DNA of 64,000 nucleotides from Actinoplanes lutulentus (GCF_003259845.1 NZ_QLMJ01000005.1:487623-551622); one strand, 5' to 3'. Positions 25,172-34,434 are shown, counted from the stretch's first letter. Notes: generated from the sequence alone by a model not told the origin. Numbers and translations: made by a program.

Positions 25172-25273
25172 GTGTCGACTTCGGGGTGCGACCCGAACCC
25201 GAACTCGACACGCGAGCCTGGGCCCGCGCGTGGTGTGTTGATTTGGGGTGCGGAGCGCGCCCGAACTCGACAC
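25172..25273. repeat. Two units of the GTGTCGA...TCGACAC array, gap A
   Basis: Unit 1 at 25172-25211 (40 bp) and unit 2 at 25235-25273 (39 bp) are each bounded by GTGTCGA or GTGTTGA and TCGACAC, and are separated by 23 bp (GCGAGCCTGGGCCCGCGCG and four more bases). The same 39 + 23 geometry occurs in gap B. Confidence 0.85.
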
Positions 25274-25347
25274 GCGAGCCTGTTGTGCCTCGGTGGGCGT
25301 ACCCGGGGAAGGGCGTGAGCGGGGTGACTGGCTTGAGGTGCGCATGG

Positions 25348-25380
25348 CGAAGGCCCTCGCGCAGAGCGCGAGGGCCTTCG
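25348..25380 (-). terminator. Terminator hairpin of pdxS
   Basis: CGAAGGCCCTCGCG (25348-25361) and CGCGAGGGCCTTCG (25367-25380) are perfect 14-bp arms with the loop CAGAG. It begins 13 bp after the pdxS stop on the minus strand. No U tract is seen, as is common in actinobacteria. Confidence 0.75.
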
Positions 25381-25393
25381 GGAGAGCTTGGGG

Positions 25394-26290
25394 TTACCAG
25401 CCGCGTTCGGCCAGGCGGTGGGGGGCGGGGATGTCGTCGACGTTGATGCCGACCATGGCTTCGCCGAGGCCGCGGGAGACCTTGGCGATCACGTCGGGGT
25501 CGTCGTGGAAGGTGGTGGCCTTGACGATGGCGGACGCGCGCTGGGCCGGGTTGCCGGACTTGAAGATGCCGGAGCCGACGAAGACGCCCTCGGCGCCGAG
25601 CTGCATCATCATGGCGGCGTCGGCGGGGGTGGCGATGCCGCCGGCGGTGAAGAGGACCACCGGGAGTTTGCCGGCCTCGGCTACCTCCTTGACCAGCTCG
25701 TACGGTGCCTGGAGCTCCTTGGCCGCGACGTAGAGCTCGTCCTCGGGGAGGGTCTGCAGGCGGCGGATCTCGGCGCGGATCTTGCGCATGTGGGTGGTGG
25801 CGTTCGAGACGTCGCCGGTGCCGGCCTCGCCCTTGGAGCGGATCATCGCGGCGCCCTCGGTGATGCGGCGCAGCGCCTCGCCCAGGTTGGTGGCGCCGCA
25901 GACGAACGGGGCGGTGAACTGCCACTTGTCGATGTGGTTCGCGAAGTCGGCCGGGGTCAGCACCTCGGACTCGTCGATGTAGTCGACGCCGAGCGACTGC
26001 AGGACCTGTGCTTCGACGAAGTGGCCGATGCGGGCCTTCGCCATGACCGGGATCGAGACCGTGCTGATGATGCTGTCGATCATGTCGGGGTCGGACATGC
26101 GCGACACGCCGCCCTGCGCGCGGATGTCGGCCGGGACCCGCTCCAGAGCCATGACGGCGACGGCGCCCGCGTCCTCGGCGATCTTGGCCTGCTCGGCGTT
26201 GACCACGTCCATGATCACGCCGCCCTTGAGCATCTCCGCCATGCCGCGTTTGACGCGGGCGGTTCCGATGGCGGGCTGGTTCTCAGACAT
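25394..26290 (-). CDS. pdxS: Pyridoxal 5'-phosphate synthase, PdxS (lyase/synthase) subunit
   Basis: A 298-residue TIM-barrel enzyme that builds PLP from ribose 5-phosphate, glyceraldehyde 3-phosphate and ammonia supplied by PdxT. The active-site lysines lie in [12 protein letters not shown] and [15 protein letters not shown]. The [19 protein letters not shown] start and [13 protein letters not shown] phosphate site are typical, and the length is standard. It is oriented away from pdxT, with a 125-bp divergent gap, whereas many actinobacteria carry the two in the same direction. A hairpin terminator follows. Confidence 0.97.
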   Translation of the reverse strand: MSENQPAIGTARVKRGMAEMLKGGVIMDVVNAEQAKIAEDAGAVAVMALERVPADIRAQGGVSRMSDPDMIDSIISTVSIPVMAKARIGHFVEAQVLQSLGVDYIDESEVLTPADFANHIDKWQFTAPFVCGATNLGEALRRITEGAAMIRSKGEAGTGDVSNATTHMRKIRAEIRRLQTLPEDELYVAAKELQAPYELVKEVAEAGKLPVVLFTAGGIATPADAAMMMQLGAEGVFVGSGIFKSGNPAQRASAIVKATTFHDDPDVIAKVSRGLGEAMVGINVDDIPAPHRLAERGW

Positions 26291-26403
26291 GGATTCGGCT
26301 CCTCAGCGCGACGTGCGGGATGTGTCAACGGCAGACTACGAACTGGTCAACGGCGTCTCGATAGCCAATCGACCTGCTGGTGGCCTGCATTAGGGCCGCT
26401 GCT

Positions 26404-26409
26404 TAGAGT
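26404..26409 (+). promoter_or_regulatory. -10 element of a leaderless pdxT promoter
   Basis: TAGAGT ends 6 nt before the GTG of pdxT, and no ribosome site precedes that GTG. It lies in the 125-bp divergent pdxS-pdxT gap. Confidence 0.5.
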
Positions 26410-26415
26410 TGGCCC

Positions 26416-27021
26416 GTGAACATCGGAGTGCTGGCCCTGCAGGGCGACGTGCGAGAACACCTGTCCGCCCTGGCCGAGTCGGACGTGCTGGCCCGGCCGA
26501 TCCGCCGCCCCGAGGAGCTGGCCGACGTCGACGCTCTGGTGCTCCCGGGCGGCGAGTCGACGGCGATCAGCAACCTCGCCGTCGCCTTCGGCCTGCTCGA
26601 CCCGATCCGGAAGCGGATCGCCGACGGGATGCCGGTCTACGGGTCGTGCGCCGGCATGATCATGCTGGCCGAGACGGTTCTGGACGGCCGGCCGGACCAG
26701 GAGTCGTTCCAGGGGATCGACATGACCGTGCGGCGCAACGCGTTCGGCCGGCAGGTCGACTCGTTCGAGGCGCCGGTCACCATCGACGAGGTCGAGGGCG
26801 GAGACTTTCACGCGATCTTCATCCGTGCACCATGGGTCGAGGAGGTCGGTGAAGACGTGCGGGTGCTGGGCCGCGTAGCAGACGGGCCCGCCGCCGGTAG
26901 GATTGTCGCCGTTCGGCAGGGGAACCTGCTCGCCACGGCTTTCCACCCGGAGCTGACCGGCGACCTTCGTGTCCACCGGTACTTCGTCGAGATGGTCCGC
27001 CAGGCCGCACCCGCACGGTAG
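26416..27021 (+). CDS. pdxT: Pyridoxal 5'-phosphate synthase, PdxT glutaminase subunit
   Basis: A 201-residue class I glutamine amidotransferase that feeds ammonia to PdxS. The nucleophile Cys is in [12 protein letters not shown]; the oxyanion segment [11 protein letters not shown] and the C-terminal His/Glu pair in [14 protein letters not shown] are intact. The GTG at 26416 follows TAGAGT by 6 nt, a leaderless layout. yebC begins 15 bp after its stop, so the two are probably co-transcribed. Confidence 0.96.
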   Translation: MNIGVLALQGDVREHLSALAESDVLARPIRRPEELADVDALVLPGGESTAISNLAVAFGLLDPIRKRIADGMPVYGSCAGMIMLAETVLDGRPDQESFQGIDMTVRRNAFGRQVDSFEAPVTIDEVEGGDFHAIFIRAPWVEEVGEDVRVLGRVADGPAAGRIVAVRQGNLLATAFHPELTGDLRVHRYFVEMVRQAAPAR

Positions 27022-27036
27022 ACACGGAGGTTACGC

Positions 27037-27792
27037 ATGTCCGGCCACTCCAAATGGGCGACGACCAAGCACAAGAAAGCCGTCGTCGACGCCAAGCGCG
27101 GCAAGATGTTCGCGAAGCTGATCAAGAACATCGAGGTCGCGGCGCGGACCGGCGGCGGCGATCCCTCCGGTAACCCGACGCTCTACGACGCCATCCAGAA
27201 AGCGAAGAAGAGCTCGGTCCCGAACAACAACATCGAGAACGCGGTCAAGCGCGGCTCGGGCCTCGAAGCCGGCGGCGCCGACTGGCAGACGATCATGTAC
27301 GAGGGTTACGGCCCGAACGGCGTGGCCCTGCTGATCGAGTGCCTCACCGACAACCGGAACCGCGCGGCCACCGAGGTTCGTACCCGGCTGACCCGCAACA
27401 ACGGCACGTTCGCCGACGCCGGCAGCGTGTCGTACCTGTTCAACCGCAAGGGCGTGATCATCGTCCCCAAGGGTGAGACGAGCGAGGACGACGTGATGCT
27501 CGCCGTGCTCGAAGCGGGCGCCGAGGAGATCAACGACCTCGGTGAGGCGTTCGAGGTGGTCAGCGAGCCGACCGACCTGGTCAAGGTGCGGACCGCGCTG
27601 CAGGGCGCCGGCATCGATTACGACTCGGCGGAGTCCGCGCTGGTGCCGACCATGACCGTGCCGGTCGACGAGGACACGGCCCGCAAGGTGCTCAAGCTGA
27701 TCGACGTGCTCGAGGACTGCGACGACGTGCAGAACATCTTCGCGAACGCCGACATTTCGGACGAGATCCTGGCGGCGCTCGACGAGGAGTGA
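27037..27792 (+). CDS. yebC: YebC/PmpR family protein
   Basis: A 251-residue member of the YebC/TACO1 family, which in several bacteria affects translation of difficult motifs or acts as a transcriptional regulator. The N-terminus [20 protein letters not shown] is diagnostic, as is [13 protein letters not shown]. An ACGGAGGTTACGC ribosome site precedes the ATG. It lies between pdxT and ruvC, the order known from mycobacteria and Streptomyces, except that a minus-strand gene is interposed before ruvC. Confidence 0.95.
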   Translation: MSGHSKWATTKHKKAVVDAKRGKMFAKLIKNIEVAARTGGGDPSGNPTLYDAIQKAKKSSVPNNNIENAVKRGSGLEAGGADWQTIMYEGYGPNGVALLIECLTDNRNRAATEVRTRLTRNNGTFADAGSVSYLFNRKGVIIVPKGETSEDDVMLAVLEAGAEEINDLGEAFEVVSEPTDLVKVRTALQGAGIDYDSAESALVPTMTVPVDEDTARKVLKLIDVLEDCDDVQNIFANADISDEILAALDEE

Positions 27793-27795
27793 TCC

Positions 27796-28323
27796 TCAGT
27801 AACCGCCGGTGCTCAGCGAGCTGAAGTACTGGATCATGGCGCCGACCAGCAGGACCGCGCCGCCGGCGAGGCGCATGACGTGTCGCCACTGACTGCGGCG
27901 CCACGCGTGCACCCAGGCGATCTCGGCATCGGCCAGGGCTTCGAGAGAGGCCCTGGCCGTTCCGGGTATGACGGCCGCTTTCCGGAGTGCCATGCTGCCG
28001 TTTCGCGGGGCGTGATGCTCCGTGTGTATCGGAGTCACCCGGATCTCGTAGACCTGGTCTTCGCGCCACTGTTCGGTTCTTTTGTCCAGAAATTTCCGGA
28101 TAAAGTTTTCGGTCGCGCTGGTCCGGGTCAGCCTGCCCCACCAGCGCAGCCGCCGCCAGTGCCCGGCCGTCTCCGTCAGCACGTCCAGATAGACCCGCTC
28201 GCCCGCCTCACGATCGCCGCCGACCAGGCGTACGGCCTCGGCGCGCAGGTCACGGGCGCGCAGCGTGACGAAAGCGACGTACTCCGGCGGCGGCTCGTCG
28301 TCCATCGGCGCAATGAGGTACAT
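27796..28323 (-). CDS. Predicted single-pass membrane protein, sigma-70-region-2-like N-part uncertain
   Basis: A 175-residue protein of unknown function, transcribed against its neighbours. The N-terminal half (EYVAFVTLRARDLRAEAVRL, then AGERVYLDVLTETAGHWRRL) is helical and charged and loosely recalls the start of extracytoplasmic-function sigma factors, but no region 4 is present. A single transmembrane helix lies at the end (LAGGAVLLVGAMIQYF). The ATG at 28323 has GGGAGGTGCC before it; a Met at 28305 is an alternative. It ends 4 bp from the yebC stop. I cannot assign a function. Confidence 0.6.
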   Translation of the reverse strand: MYLIAPMDDEPPPEYVAFVTLRARDLRAEAVRLVGGDREAGERVYLDVLTETAGHWRRLRWWGRLTRTSATENFIRKFLDKRTEQWREDQVYEIRVTPIHTEHHAPRNGSMALRKAAVIPGTARASLEALADAEIAWVHAWRRSQWRHVMRLAGGAVLLVGAMIQYFSSLSTGGY

Positions 28324-28419
28324 GGCACCTCCCAGCCCTCATCGTCGAGGCGTGTCGGCGGCGGGCGCAACCCGGTGGCGTACTAGGGTGTCGAACACAC
28401 GTTCGCGAGGGGGAGGTCC

Positions 28420-28950
28420 GTGGTGCGGGTGCTCGGCATCGATCCGGGGCTGACGAGATGCGGCGTCGGTGTCGTCGACGGGGTGCCGGGGCGGCTGGGG
28501 AGACTGGTCGCGTACCACGTGATCCGCAGCGAACCGGACGAGGACCTCGCCGACCGGCTGCTCAACCTGGACCGTTCACTGAGCGCTCTGGTGGCCGAGC
28601 ACAAGCCGGAAAGCGTGGCTGTCGAGCGGGTGTTCGCCCAGCACAACGCGCGTACCGTGATGGGCACCGCGCAGGCCAGCGGCATCGCGATCCTGGCCGG
28701 AGCGCGCGCCGGGCTGCCCGTGCAGACCTACACCCCGAGCGAGGTGAAGGCGGCCGTCACCGGCTCCGGGACGGCCGACAAGAAACAGGTCACCGCGATG
28801 GTGACCCGGCTGCTGAAACTCGACGCGCCACCTAAGCCGGCCGACGCGGCCGACGCCATCGCCATCGCCATCTGCCACATCTGGCGCGGGGGCACCCGCG
28901 CGAAACTTGAAGCAGCCGCTCTTGTCGCCGCCCGCGGGAGAAGAAGATGA
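28420..28950 (+). CDS. ruvC: Crossover junction endodeoxyribonuclease RuvC
   Basis: A 176-residue Holliday-junction resolvase that nicks recombination intermediates after branch migration by RuvAB. The RNase H-fold acidic residues are visible: Asp in [12 protein letters not shown], Glu in [10 protein letters not shown] and the Asp pair in [14 protein letters not shown]. The start is GTG GTG at 28420-28425 after GAGGGGGAGGTCC; either GTG could be used. ruvA overlaps the stop by 4 bp, starting the coupled ruvCAB operon. Confidence 0.96.
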   Translation: MVRVLGIDPGLTRCGVGVVDGVPGRLGRLVAYHVIRSEPDEDLADRLLNLDRSLSALVAEHKPESVAVERVFAQHNARTVMGTAQASGIAILAGARAGLPVQTYTPSEVKAAVTGSGTADKKQVTAMVTRLLKLDAPPKPADAADAIAIAICHIWRGGTRAKLEAAALVAARGRRR

Positions 28951-29546
28951 TCGCCAGTGTCCGCGGTGTGGTCGCCGCGATCAGCCACGACAGCGCCGTG
29001 GTCGAGGTCGGCGGCGTCGGCATGCGGGTCTTCTGCACTCCCGGCACGCTGGCCGGTCTGCGCAGCGGCATCGAGGCCCGGCTGTCCACCACGCTGATCG
29101 TCCGCGAGGACTCGCTCACTCTGTACGGCTTCGCCGACGAGGACGAGCGGCAGATGTTCGACCTGCTGCTGACCGCCAACGGGGTGGGCCCGCGGATCGC
29201 CCAGGCGGTCCTCGCCGTGCACCAGCCCGACACGGTGCGCCGGGCCATCGCCGGTGGCGAGCTGGCGGTGCTCACCGCGGTGCCCGGCATCGGCAAGCGC
29301 GGCGCCGAGAAGATGATCGTCGAGCTGAAGGACAAGATCGGCCCGGTCGGGCTCGGCGGCACGTCCGCGGGCGTGCTCAACGGCGCCTGGCAGGAGCAGG
29401 TACGCCAGGGCGTACTCGCCCTCGGCTGGTCCGCGTCCCAGGCCGATCAGGCGGTGGCCGCGCTGACCGAGACGATCGACGGTGAGACGCCGCCGGTCCC
29501 GGTCCTGCTGCGCCAGGCGATCCGGCTGCTGGGCAAGACCCGATGA
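28947..29546 (+). CDS. ruvA: Holliday junction branch migration protein RuvA
   Basis: A 199-residue tetrameric DNA-binding protein that holds the four-way junction for RuvB. The N-terminal OB fold begins [12 protein letters not shown]; two helix-hairpin-helix motifs are seen as [15 protein letters not shown] and [18 protein letters not shown]. The C-terminal domain III ([15 protein letters not shown]) contacts RuvB. It overlaps ruvC and ruvB by 4 bp each, which suggests tightly coupled translation of all three. Confidence 0.96.
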   Translation: MIASVRGVVAAISHDSAVVEVGGVGMRVFCTPGTLAGLRSGIEARLSTTLIVREDSLTLYGFADEDERQMFDLLLTANGVGPRIAQAVLAVHQPDTVRRAIAGGELAVLTAVPGIGKRGAEKMIVELKDKIGPVGLGGTSAGVLNGAWQEQVRQGVLALGWSASQADQAVAALTETIDGETPPVPVLLRQAIRLLGKTR

Positions 29547-30589
29547 GCGACGACGTCGTCTCGCCTTTCGCGGAGGACGAGGAACTGGATGCGGAGTCCA
29601 GCGTCCGGCCGAAACGGCTCTCCGACTTCATCGCCCAGCACCGGGTGCGTGACCAGCTCGAACTGCTGCTGCAGGGCGCGATGGGCCGGGGCACGCCACC
29701 GGACCACATCCTGCTGTCCGGCCCGCCCGGCCTCGGCAAGACCACCCTGGCGAACATCGTGGCGGCCGAACTGGGCACCGGGATCCGGACCACCAGCGGT
29801 CCGGTGATCGAGAGGTCCGGTGATCTGGCCGCGATCCTGACCGGCCTGGCCCCCGGCGACGTGCTCTTCATCGACGAGATCCACCGGATCGCGAAACCGG
29901 CCGAGGAGCTGCTCTACAGCGCCATGGAGGACTTCCGGGTCGACGTGGTGGTCGGCAAGGGACCCGGCGCGACCGCGATCCCGCTGGACGTGGAGCCGTT
30001 CACCCTGGTCGGCGCGACGACCAGGGCCGGCCTGCTCTCCGGTCCGATGCGTGACCGGTTCGGCTTCGTCGCGCACCTCGACTTCTACTCACCGGCGGAT
30101 CTGGACGCGCTGCTGCACCGCTCGGCCCGGATCCTCGGTGTGCCGATCACCGCGGAGGGCGCGGGAGAGATCGCCGGCCGCTCGCGCGGCACGCCGCGCA
30201 TCGCGAACCGCCTGCTGCGCCGGGTACGCGACTTCGCCGAGGTACGCGCGGACGGCATCGTCACCGAGGACGTGGCGAAGGCCGCCCTCAAGGTCTACGA
30301 CGTCGATGCGCTCGGCCTGGACCGGCTGGACCGCGCGGTGCTGCGGGCCCTCATCGAGTCGTTCAAGGGCGGTCCGGTCGGCCTGTCCACTCTCGCCGTC
30401 GCGGTGGGGGAGCAGTCCGACACGGTCGAGGAGGTCTGCGAGCCGTTCCTGGTCAGGGCCGGTCTGCTGGCGCGTACGCCCCGGGGCCGGGTGGCGACCG
30501 AAGCGGGCTGGGCGCACCTCGGGAAGACCCCGCCGACCGACGGACGGTCCGGTGTGTTCCAAGGTGACCTGTTCGCCCGGGACGCGTGA
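29543..30589 (+). CDS. ruvB: Holliday junction branch migration ATPase RuvB
   Basis: A 348-residue AAA+ motor that drives branch migration. Walker A is [11 protein letters not shown], Walker B is LFIDEIHRI, sensor 1 is LVGATTRAG, and the arginine finger lies in GPMRDRFGF. The C-terminal winged helix ends [15 protein letters not shown]. Length and all motifs are normal. It ends the ruvCAB operon; a 146-bp gap with its own -10-like element separates it from yajC. Confidence 0.97.
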   Translation: MSDDVVSPFAEDEELDAESSVRPKRLSDFIAQHRVRDQLELLLQGAMGRGTPPDHILLSGPPGLGKTTLANIVAAELGTGIRTTSGPVIERSGDLAAILTGLAPGDVLFIDEIHRIAKPAEELLYSAMEDFRVDVVVGKGPGATAIPLDVEPFTLVGATTRAGLLSGPMRDRFGFVAHLDFYSPADLDALLHRSARILGVPITAEGAGEIAGRSRGTPRIANRLLRRVRDFAEVRADGIVTEDVAKAALKVYDVDALGLDRLDRAVLRALIESFKGGPVGLSTLAVAVGEQSDTVEEVCEPFLVRAGLLARTPRGRVATEAGWAHLGKTPPTDGRSGVFQGDLFARDA

Positions 30590-30648
30590 GTTTTGCTCGT
30601 GATGTGAACGTGACGTGTGCCGCAGTCGTTATCTCAAGGTTGACCTAT

Positions 30649-30654
30649 TAGACT
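30649..30654 (+). promoter_or_regulatory. Candidate -10 element for the yajC-secDF operon
   Basis: TAGACT fits TAnnnT and lies in the ruvB-yajC gap, about 80 nt before the yajC start at 30736. No strong -35 is visible. Confidence 0.35.
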
Positions 30655-30735
30655 CGCCGCCGTTCCAACTGGCATTTGCATCTCTCATCGGCGCCCGCCC
30701 ACCGTCGCGCCGGTGGCCTACGGAAGGCTCTTTCA

Positions 30736-31107
30736 GTGCTCCAAGCAGCTGAACAAGCGAGCGGCGGAAACTACTCGTTCCTGCTGATTCTCGTCCTGCT
30801 CTTCGGCTTCATGTACTTCGTGATGATCCGCCCGCAGCAGAAGCGGCGTAAAGAAGCCCTCGAGATGCAGAACACCCTCGGTGCCGGCGACGAGATCGTC
30901 ACCATCGGCGGGCTGCACGGCACGGTCGTCGTGGCCGACGCCGATGTCGTCACGCTCGAGGTCGCCCCGGGTGTGCAGGTCCGTTTCGCGCGTCCCGCGA
31001 TCGCTCGCGTGCTGACGAAGGCGGGTACGGTCACCGATGAGCCCGTCGTGCCGGTCACGGACGACGAGCCGGAGAGCCCGGTCACTGAAGTACGCAAGCA
31101 GGACTGA
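30736..31107 (+). CDS. yajC: Preprotein translocase subunit YajC
   Basis: A 123-residue protein associated with SecDF that assists protein export. A single N-terminal transmembrane helix (FLLILVLLFGFMYFVMI) is followed by RPQQKRRKEALEMQ and the GDEIVTIGGLHGTVV domain typical of YajC. The tail is acidic. The GTG at 30736 follows CGGAAGGC; a longer open frame from 30676 lacks both a ribosome site and family similarity. secD follows after 171 bp. Confidence 0.95.
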   Translation: MLQAAEQASGGNYSFLLILVLLFGFMYFVMIRPQQKRRKEALEMQNTLGAGDEIVTIGGLHGTVVVADADVVTLEVAPGVQVRFARPAIARVLTKAGTVTDEPVVPVTDDEPESPVTEVRKQD

Positions 31108-31125
31108 CCCAGACTCGTTGTACCG

Positions 31126-31158
31126 ACCGGCCCTCGGCAAATCAGCCGACGGGCCGGT
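31126..31158 (+). terminator. Hairpin between yajC and secD
   Basis: ACCGGCCCTCGGC (31126-31138) pairs with GCCGACGGGCCGGT (31145-31158), with one bulged C and the loop AAATCA. There is no U run. Because secDF usually shares the yajC transcript, it may act as an attenuator or processing site, not only as a full stop. Confidence 0.5.
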
Positions 31159-31278
31159 GCTGCGCCTGTCCGCAGCGGAAAACTGAAGCAAAACCGTGTT
31201 GAACGGCCGCCCATCAGCGGCCCTTACTGAGAACGCCGTGCCCCACGCGCGGCCGTAAACGCAGGGAGACCATAAGCC

Positions 31279-33192
31279 GTGGCACGACCACCACAGGGAC
31301 AGATGCATCCCGGACGCCAACTTGGCGTGCTCGGTCTGGTCTTCGTAGTCCTGTATCTGCTGGTCTTCTTCGCCGGTGGCGCCAAGGGCAGCTTCACCGA
31401 CCGCCTCGAGCCGAAACTCGGCCTCGACCTGGTCGGTGGCACCCAGGCCACGTACATCGCCTCGCAGCAGGGCGCGCCGCCGACGCAGGAGGCCATGGAG
31501 ACCGCTCGCCAGATCATCGAGAACCGGGTCAACGCACTCGGCGTCTCGGAGGCCGAGGTGGTCATCCAGGGCAACAACACGATCGTCGTCTCGCTCGCCG
31601 GTGAGGCCGACGACCAGCTCAAGGACCTGTCGCAGGCCGCGAACATGCGGTTCCGCCTGCTGACCGGCACGACGATCGACGTGTCGGCCGCCGCGCTGAA
31701 CCCGGCGTCGCCGTCCCCGAGCGTCTCGGCGAGCGGTGCCGCCGCCCCGGCGACCTCGCCGTCGGCAGCGCCGGCCGCCTCGGGCGCCGTCCCGGAGGTT
31801 GCCAACCCGTCGGCGTCGACCGGTGGGCAGGGTGGCGGCGAGGCCGCTCCGGCCGCCAGCGCCACGCCGTCCGCACCGGCGCCGTCCGCGTCGGCCGCGG
31901 CCCCGGCCGCCGCCGCGAGCCCGGCTCCGCAGACCGCGGACCAGAAGGAGCTCCTCGCCTCGGCCGAGAAGAAGGTCGGCAAGGACGCCTGGGCCGCCGC
32001 TGAGAAGCTGACCGCCCCGGTCGACCTGAGCACCGACGCCGAGGCCGGCCTGCCGTTCAAGGCGTTCGCCACGCTGACCGGCCCCGAGGTCGCGGCACTC
32101 ACCCCGGCCATGCAGTTCAACGTGCCGACGATCGGTTGCGGCCAGCTCGACGCCCGGCCCAACGGCTCGATCGACGACATCAACTCCCAGGTGGTGGCCT
32201 GTTACCAGGGCGGCGCCAAGGTCATGCTGGACAAGGCCGAGGTTGTCGGTGACGACATCAAGGAGGCCAGCCCGCAGCTGGACCAGACCCAGAACCAGTG
32301 GGTCGTCTCCCTCGACTTCACCAGCGCCGGCCAGACCAAGTGGACCGAGCTGACCCGCACCGCGTTCAACGCGACCAGCACCGACCCGTGCTTCGTCGCG
32401 GTGCAGTCGCTGTACGGCACGGCTGACCACTGCGCCGTCGCCGTCGTGCTGGACAAGACGGTCCTCTCCGCGCCGCAGATCCAGGGCGTGCTGAGCGGCC
32501 AGTCGCAGATCACCGGCGACTTCAACGCGGTCTCCGCGAAGGAGCTCTCCGACCAGCTGAACTTCGGCGCCATCCCGGTCACCTTCGAGTCCGGCCCGGC
32601 GCAGACCGTTTCGGCGACCCTCGGCCTGCAGCAGCTGGAGGCGGGTCTTCTCGCCGCCGCGATCGGCCTGGGCCTGGTGGCGATCTACGCGTTCTTCTAC
32701 TACCGCCTGCTCGGCACGGTCATCTTCCTGAGCCTCGGGTTGTCCGCTCTGCTGACCTTCGGCGCGCTGGTGTTCCTCGGTCGTACCCTTGGTTACACGC
32801 TGACCCTCGCCGGTATCGCCGGTTTCATCGTGTCATTGGGTGTCGCGGCGGACTCGTTCGTCATCTACTTCGAACGATTGAAGGACGAGATCCACGAGGG
32901 CCGGTCGCCGCGGAGCGCGGTGCCGCGTGCCTGGCACCGTGCCCGCCGGACGATCATCTCGGCGAACACGATCACGATCATGTGTGCCGTGGTCCTCTAC
33001 GTCGTGTCGATCGGCGCGGTGCAGGGCTTCGCGTTCGCCCTGGGTATCTCTACCGTCCTCGACCTGCTCGTGGTGTTCCTCTTCCGGCACCCGATCATGA
33101 CGGTGCTCGCCAGCACGAAGGCGTTCATGTCGCCGCGGGTCAGTGGCCTCGGCCGCGTCCTGCGCAACCGGACCGACGTTAAGGAGGCCTGA
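31279..33192 (+). CDS. secD: Protein translocase subunit SecD
   Basis: A 637-residue membrane protein using the proton gradient to complete Sec-dependent export. The first helix (LGVLGLVFVVLYLLVFF) is followed by the LGLDLVGGTQATYI motif and the large external P1 domain, then five membrane helices with LGVAADSFVIYFERLKDEI and ISTVLDLLVVFLFRHP. An Ala/Pro/Ser-rich insertion of about 85 residues (about 137-222) interrupts the external domain. The GTG at 31279 follows GCAGGGAGACCATAAGCC. secF follows 1 bp later. Function is certain; the insertion is lineage-specific and its role unknown. Confidence 0.96.
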   Translation: MARPPQGQMHPGRQLGVLGLVFVVLYLLVFFAGGAKGSFTDRLEPKLGLDLVGGTQATYIASQQGAPPTQEAMETARQIIENRVNALGVSEAEVVIQGNNTIVVSLAGEADDQLKDLSQAANMRFRLLTGTTIDVSAAALNPASPSPSVSASGAAAPATSPSAAPAASGAVPEVANPSASTGGQGGGEAAPAASATPSAPAPSASAAAPAAAASPAPQTADQKELLASAEKKVGKDAWAAAEKLTAPVDLSTDAEAGLPFKAFATLTGPEVAALTPAMQFNVPTIGCGQLDARPNGSIDDINSQVVACYQGGAKVMLDKAEVVGDDIKEASPQLDQTQNQWVVSLDFTSAGQTKWTELTRTAFNATSTDPCFVAVQSLYGTADHCAVAVVLDKTVLSAPQIQGVLSGQSQITGDFNAVSAKELSDQLNFGAIPVTFESGPAQTVSATLGLQQLEAGLLAAAIGLGLVAIYAFFYYRLLGTVIFLSLGLSALLTFGALVFLGRTLGYTLTLAGIAGFIVSLGVAADSFVIYFERLKDEIHEGRSPRSAVPRAWHRARRTIISANTITIMCAVVLYVVSIGAVQGFAFALGISTVLDLLVVFLFRHPIMTVLASTKAFMSPRVSGLGRVLRNRTDVKEA

Positions 33193-33193
33193 G

Positions 33194-34369
33194 ATGGCCC
33201 GTCCCGGTCTCGCTACACGCCTTTACCAGGGCGAAGCGAACATCAACATTGTCGGCCGCCGGAAAACGTGGTTCGCGATCGCGATCGCGATCGTGGTGAT
33301 CTCGCTCGGCAGCATCCTGATCCGTGGCTTCGAGCTCGGCATCGAGTTCGCCGGTGGCACCGAGTTCACCGTCCCGGCCACGTCCAACAGCCAGACGCTC
33401 ACCCAGGAGCAGGCCGGCGACGCGGTCGCGAAGGCCGTGCACAGCGTCGACCCGGACGCGCAGATCGGCGCGGCCCAGCAGGTCGGTACCGGCGCGGACT
33501 CGTTCTTCCGGGTCCGTACCCCGGCTCTCTCCACCGCTGAGACCGAGGAGGCCAAGACCGCCCTGGTCGCCGACCTCGGCGTTCCGGCCGACCAGATCAG
33601 CGACAACCAGGTGTCGGCGGCGTGGGGTGGCGCAGTCACCGAGAAGGCCGTCCTCGGCCTTGTCGTCTTCCTCGTCCTGGTCTGCGCGTACCTGATCATC
33701 CGGTTCGAGTACCGGATGGCGATCGCCGCGCTGGCGTCGCTGCTGCTCGACCTGGTGCTGACCGCGGGTGTCTACTCGCTTGTCGGTTTCGAGGTGACGC
33801 CGTCCACGGTGATCGGCTTCCTGACGATCATGGGTTACTCGCTCTATGACGTGGTCGTGGTCTTCGACAAGGTGCAGGAGAACACGCGTGGCCTCACGGC
33901 CGGCACCTCCCGTACCTACGCCGAGGCCACCAACCTCGCGGTGAACCAGACGCTGATGCGTTCGCTGAACACCGGTCTGGTGGCGTTGCTGCCGGTCGGT
34001 GGTCTGCTCTTCATCGGCGCCGGCCTGTTCGGCGCGGGCACGCTGAAGGACCTCGGCCTGGTGCTCTTCGTGGGCATGGGCTTCGGCGTCATCTCCTCGA
34101 TCCTGTTCGCCGCCCCGGTGCTGAGCGCGCTCAAGGACCGCGAGCCGAAGATCAAGGCGCACAACGCCCGGGTCCTGGCCCGCCGCGCGAGCCGGTCCGA
34201 CGACGTGGCCCCGCGTGCCGAGCGGACCCGTCCGGCCAACGCGACCGACTCCGACGAGGTTCCGGCGTTCGCCGGCACCACGCCGCGGCCGGGTGCCCGG
34301 CCGGTCGCCAAGCGCAACACCACCAACCGTGGTGGCGGCGCGGGCAACCGCCCCGGCAAGCGCCGTTGA
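33194..34369 (+). CDS. secF: Protein translocase subunit SecF
   Basis: A 391-residue partner of SecD. The N-terminal helix (AIAIAIVVISLGSILI) precedes GFELGIEFAGGTEF, then an external loop and five helices with GYSLYDVVVVFDKVQENTRG and the NQTLMRSLNTGLVALLP segment. The C-terminal 75 residues are basic and disordered (ending NRPGKRR). The ATG at 33194 overlaps the AAGGAGGCCTGAG ribosome site at the end of secD. It ends the yajC-secD-secF group; a hairpin lies downstream. Confidence 0.96.
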   Translation: MARPGLATRLYQGEANINIVGRRKTWFAIAIAIVVISLGSILIRGFELGIEFAGGTEFTVPATSNSQTLTQEQAGDAVAKAVHSVDPDAQIGAAQQVGTGADSFFRVRTPALSTAETEEAKTALVADLGVPADQISDNQVSAAWGGAVTEKAVLGLVVFLVLVCAYLIIRFEYRMAIAALASLLLDLVLTAGVYSLVGFEVTPSTVIGFLTIMGYSLYDVVVVFDKVQENTRGLTAGTSRTYAEATNLAVNQTLMRSLNTGLVALLPVGGLLFIGAGLFGAGTLKDLGLVLFVGMGFGVISSILFAAPVLSALKDREPKIKAHNARVLARRASRSDDVAPRAERTRPANATDSDEVPAFAGTTPRPGARPVAKRNTTNRGGGAGNRPGKRR

Positions 34370-34400
34370 TCAAAAGTTGATCCAAAGCTGAACCAACCCC

Positions 34401-34434
34401 AACGGCCCGTCATCGTCGCTGATGGCGGGCCGTT
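34401..34434 (+). terminator. Terminator hairpin after secF
   Basis: AACGGCCCGTCATC (34401-34414) pairs with GATGGCGGGCCGTT (34421-34434), with one G-T wobble and a six-base loop. The -10 element of apt begins at its last base, so termination and re-initiation are packed together. Confidence 0.65.

Larger units (their letters stand above)
24447..25347. repeat. Repeat-dense convergent intergenic gap A
   Basis: About 0.9 kb without a credible gene, between two convergent genes. It contains overlapping AGCCGTAGC-type palindromes (24722-24838), a 32-bp direct repeat in three copies (24868-24950), a hairpin with perfect 21-bp arms (24964-25013) that is itself enclosed by complementary GTGCTCGTGGTCG/CGACCACGAGCAC copies, and two units of the GTGTCGA...TCGACAC repeat (25172-25273). 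Several of these modules recur in the gap at 41.65-42.75 kb. Open frames here are products of the repeats. Confidence 0.8.

Noticed and set aside
27796..28323. ECF sigma factor call for the gene between yebC and ruvC
   Set aside because: The N-terminal helices only loosely recall region 2, region 4 is absent, and the protein ends in a transmembrane helix.
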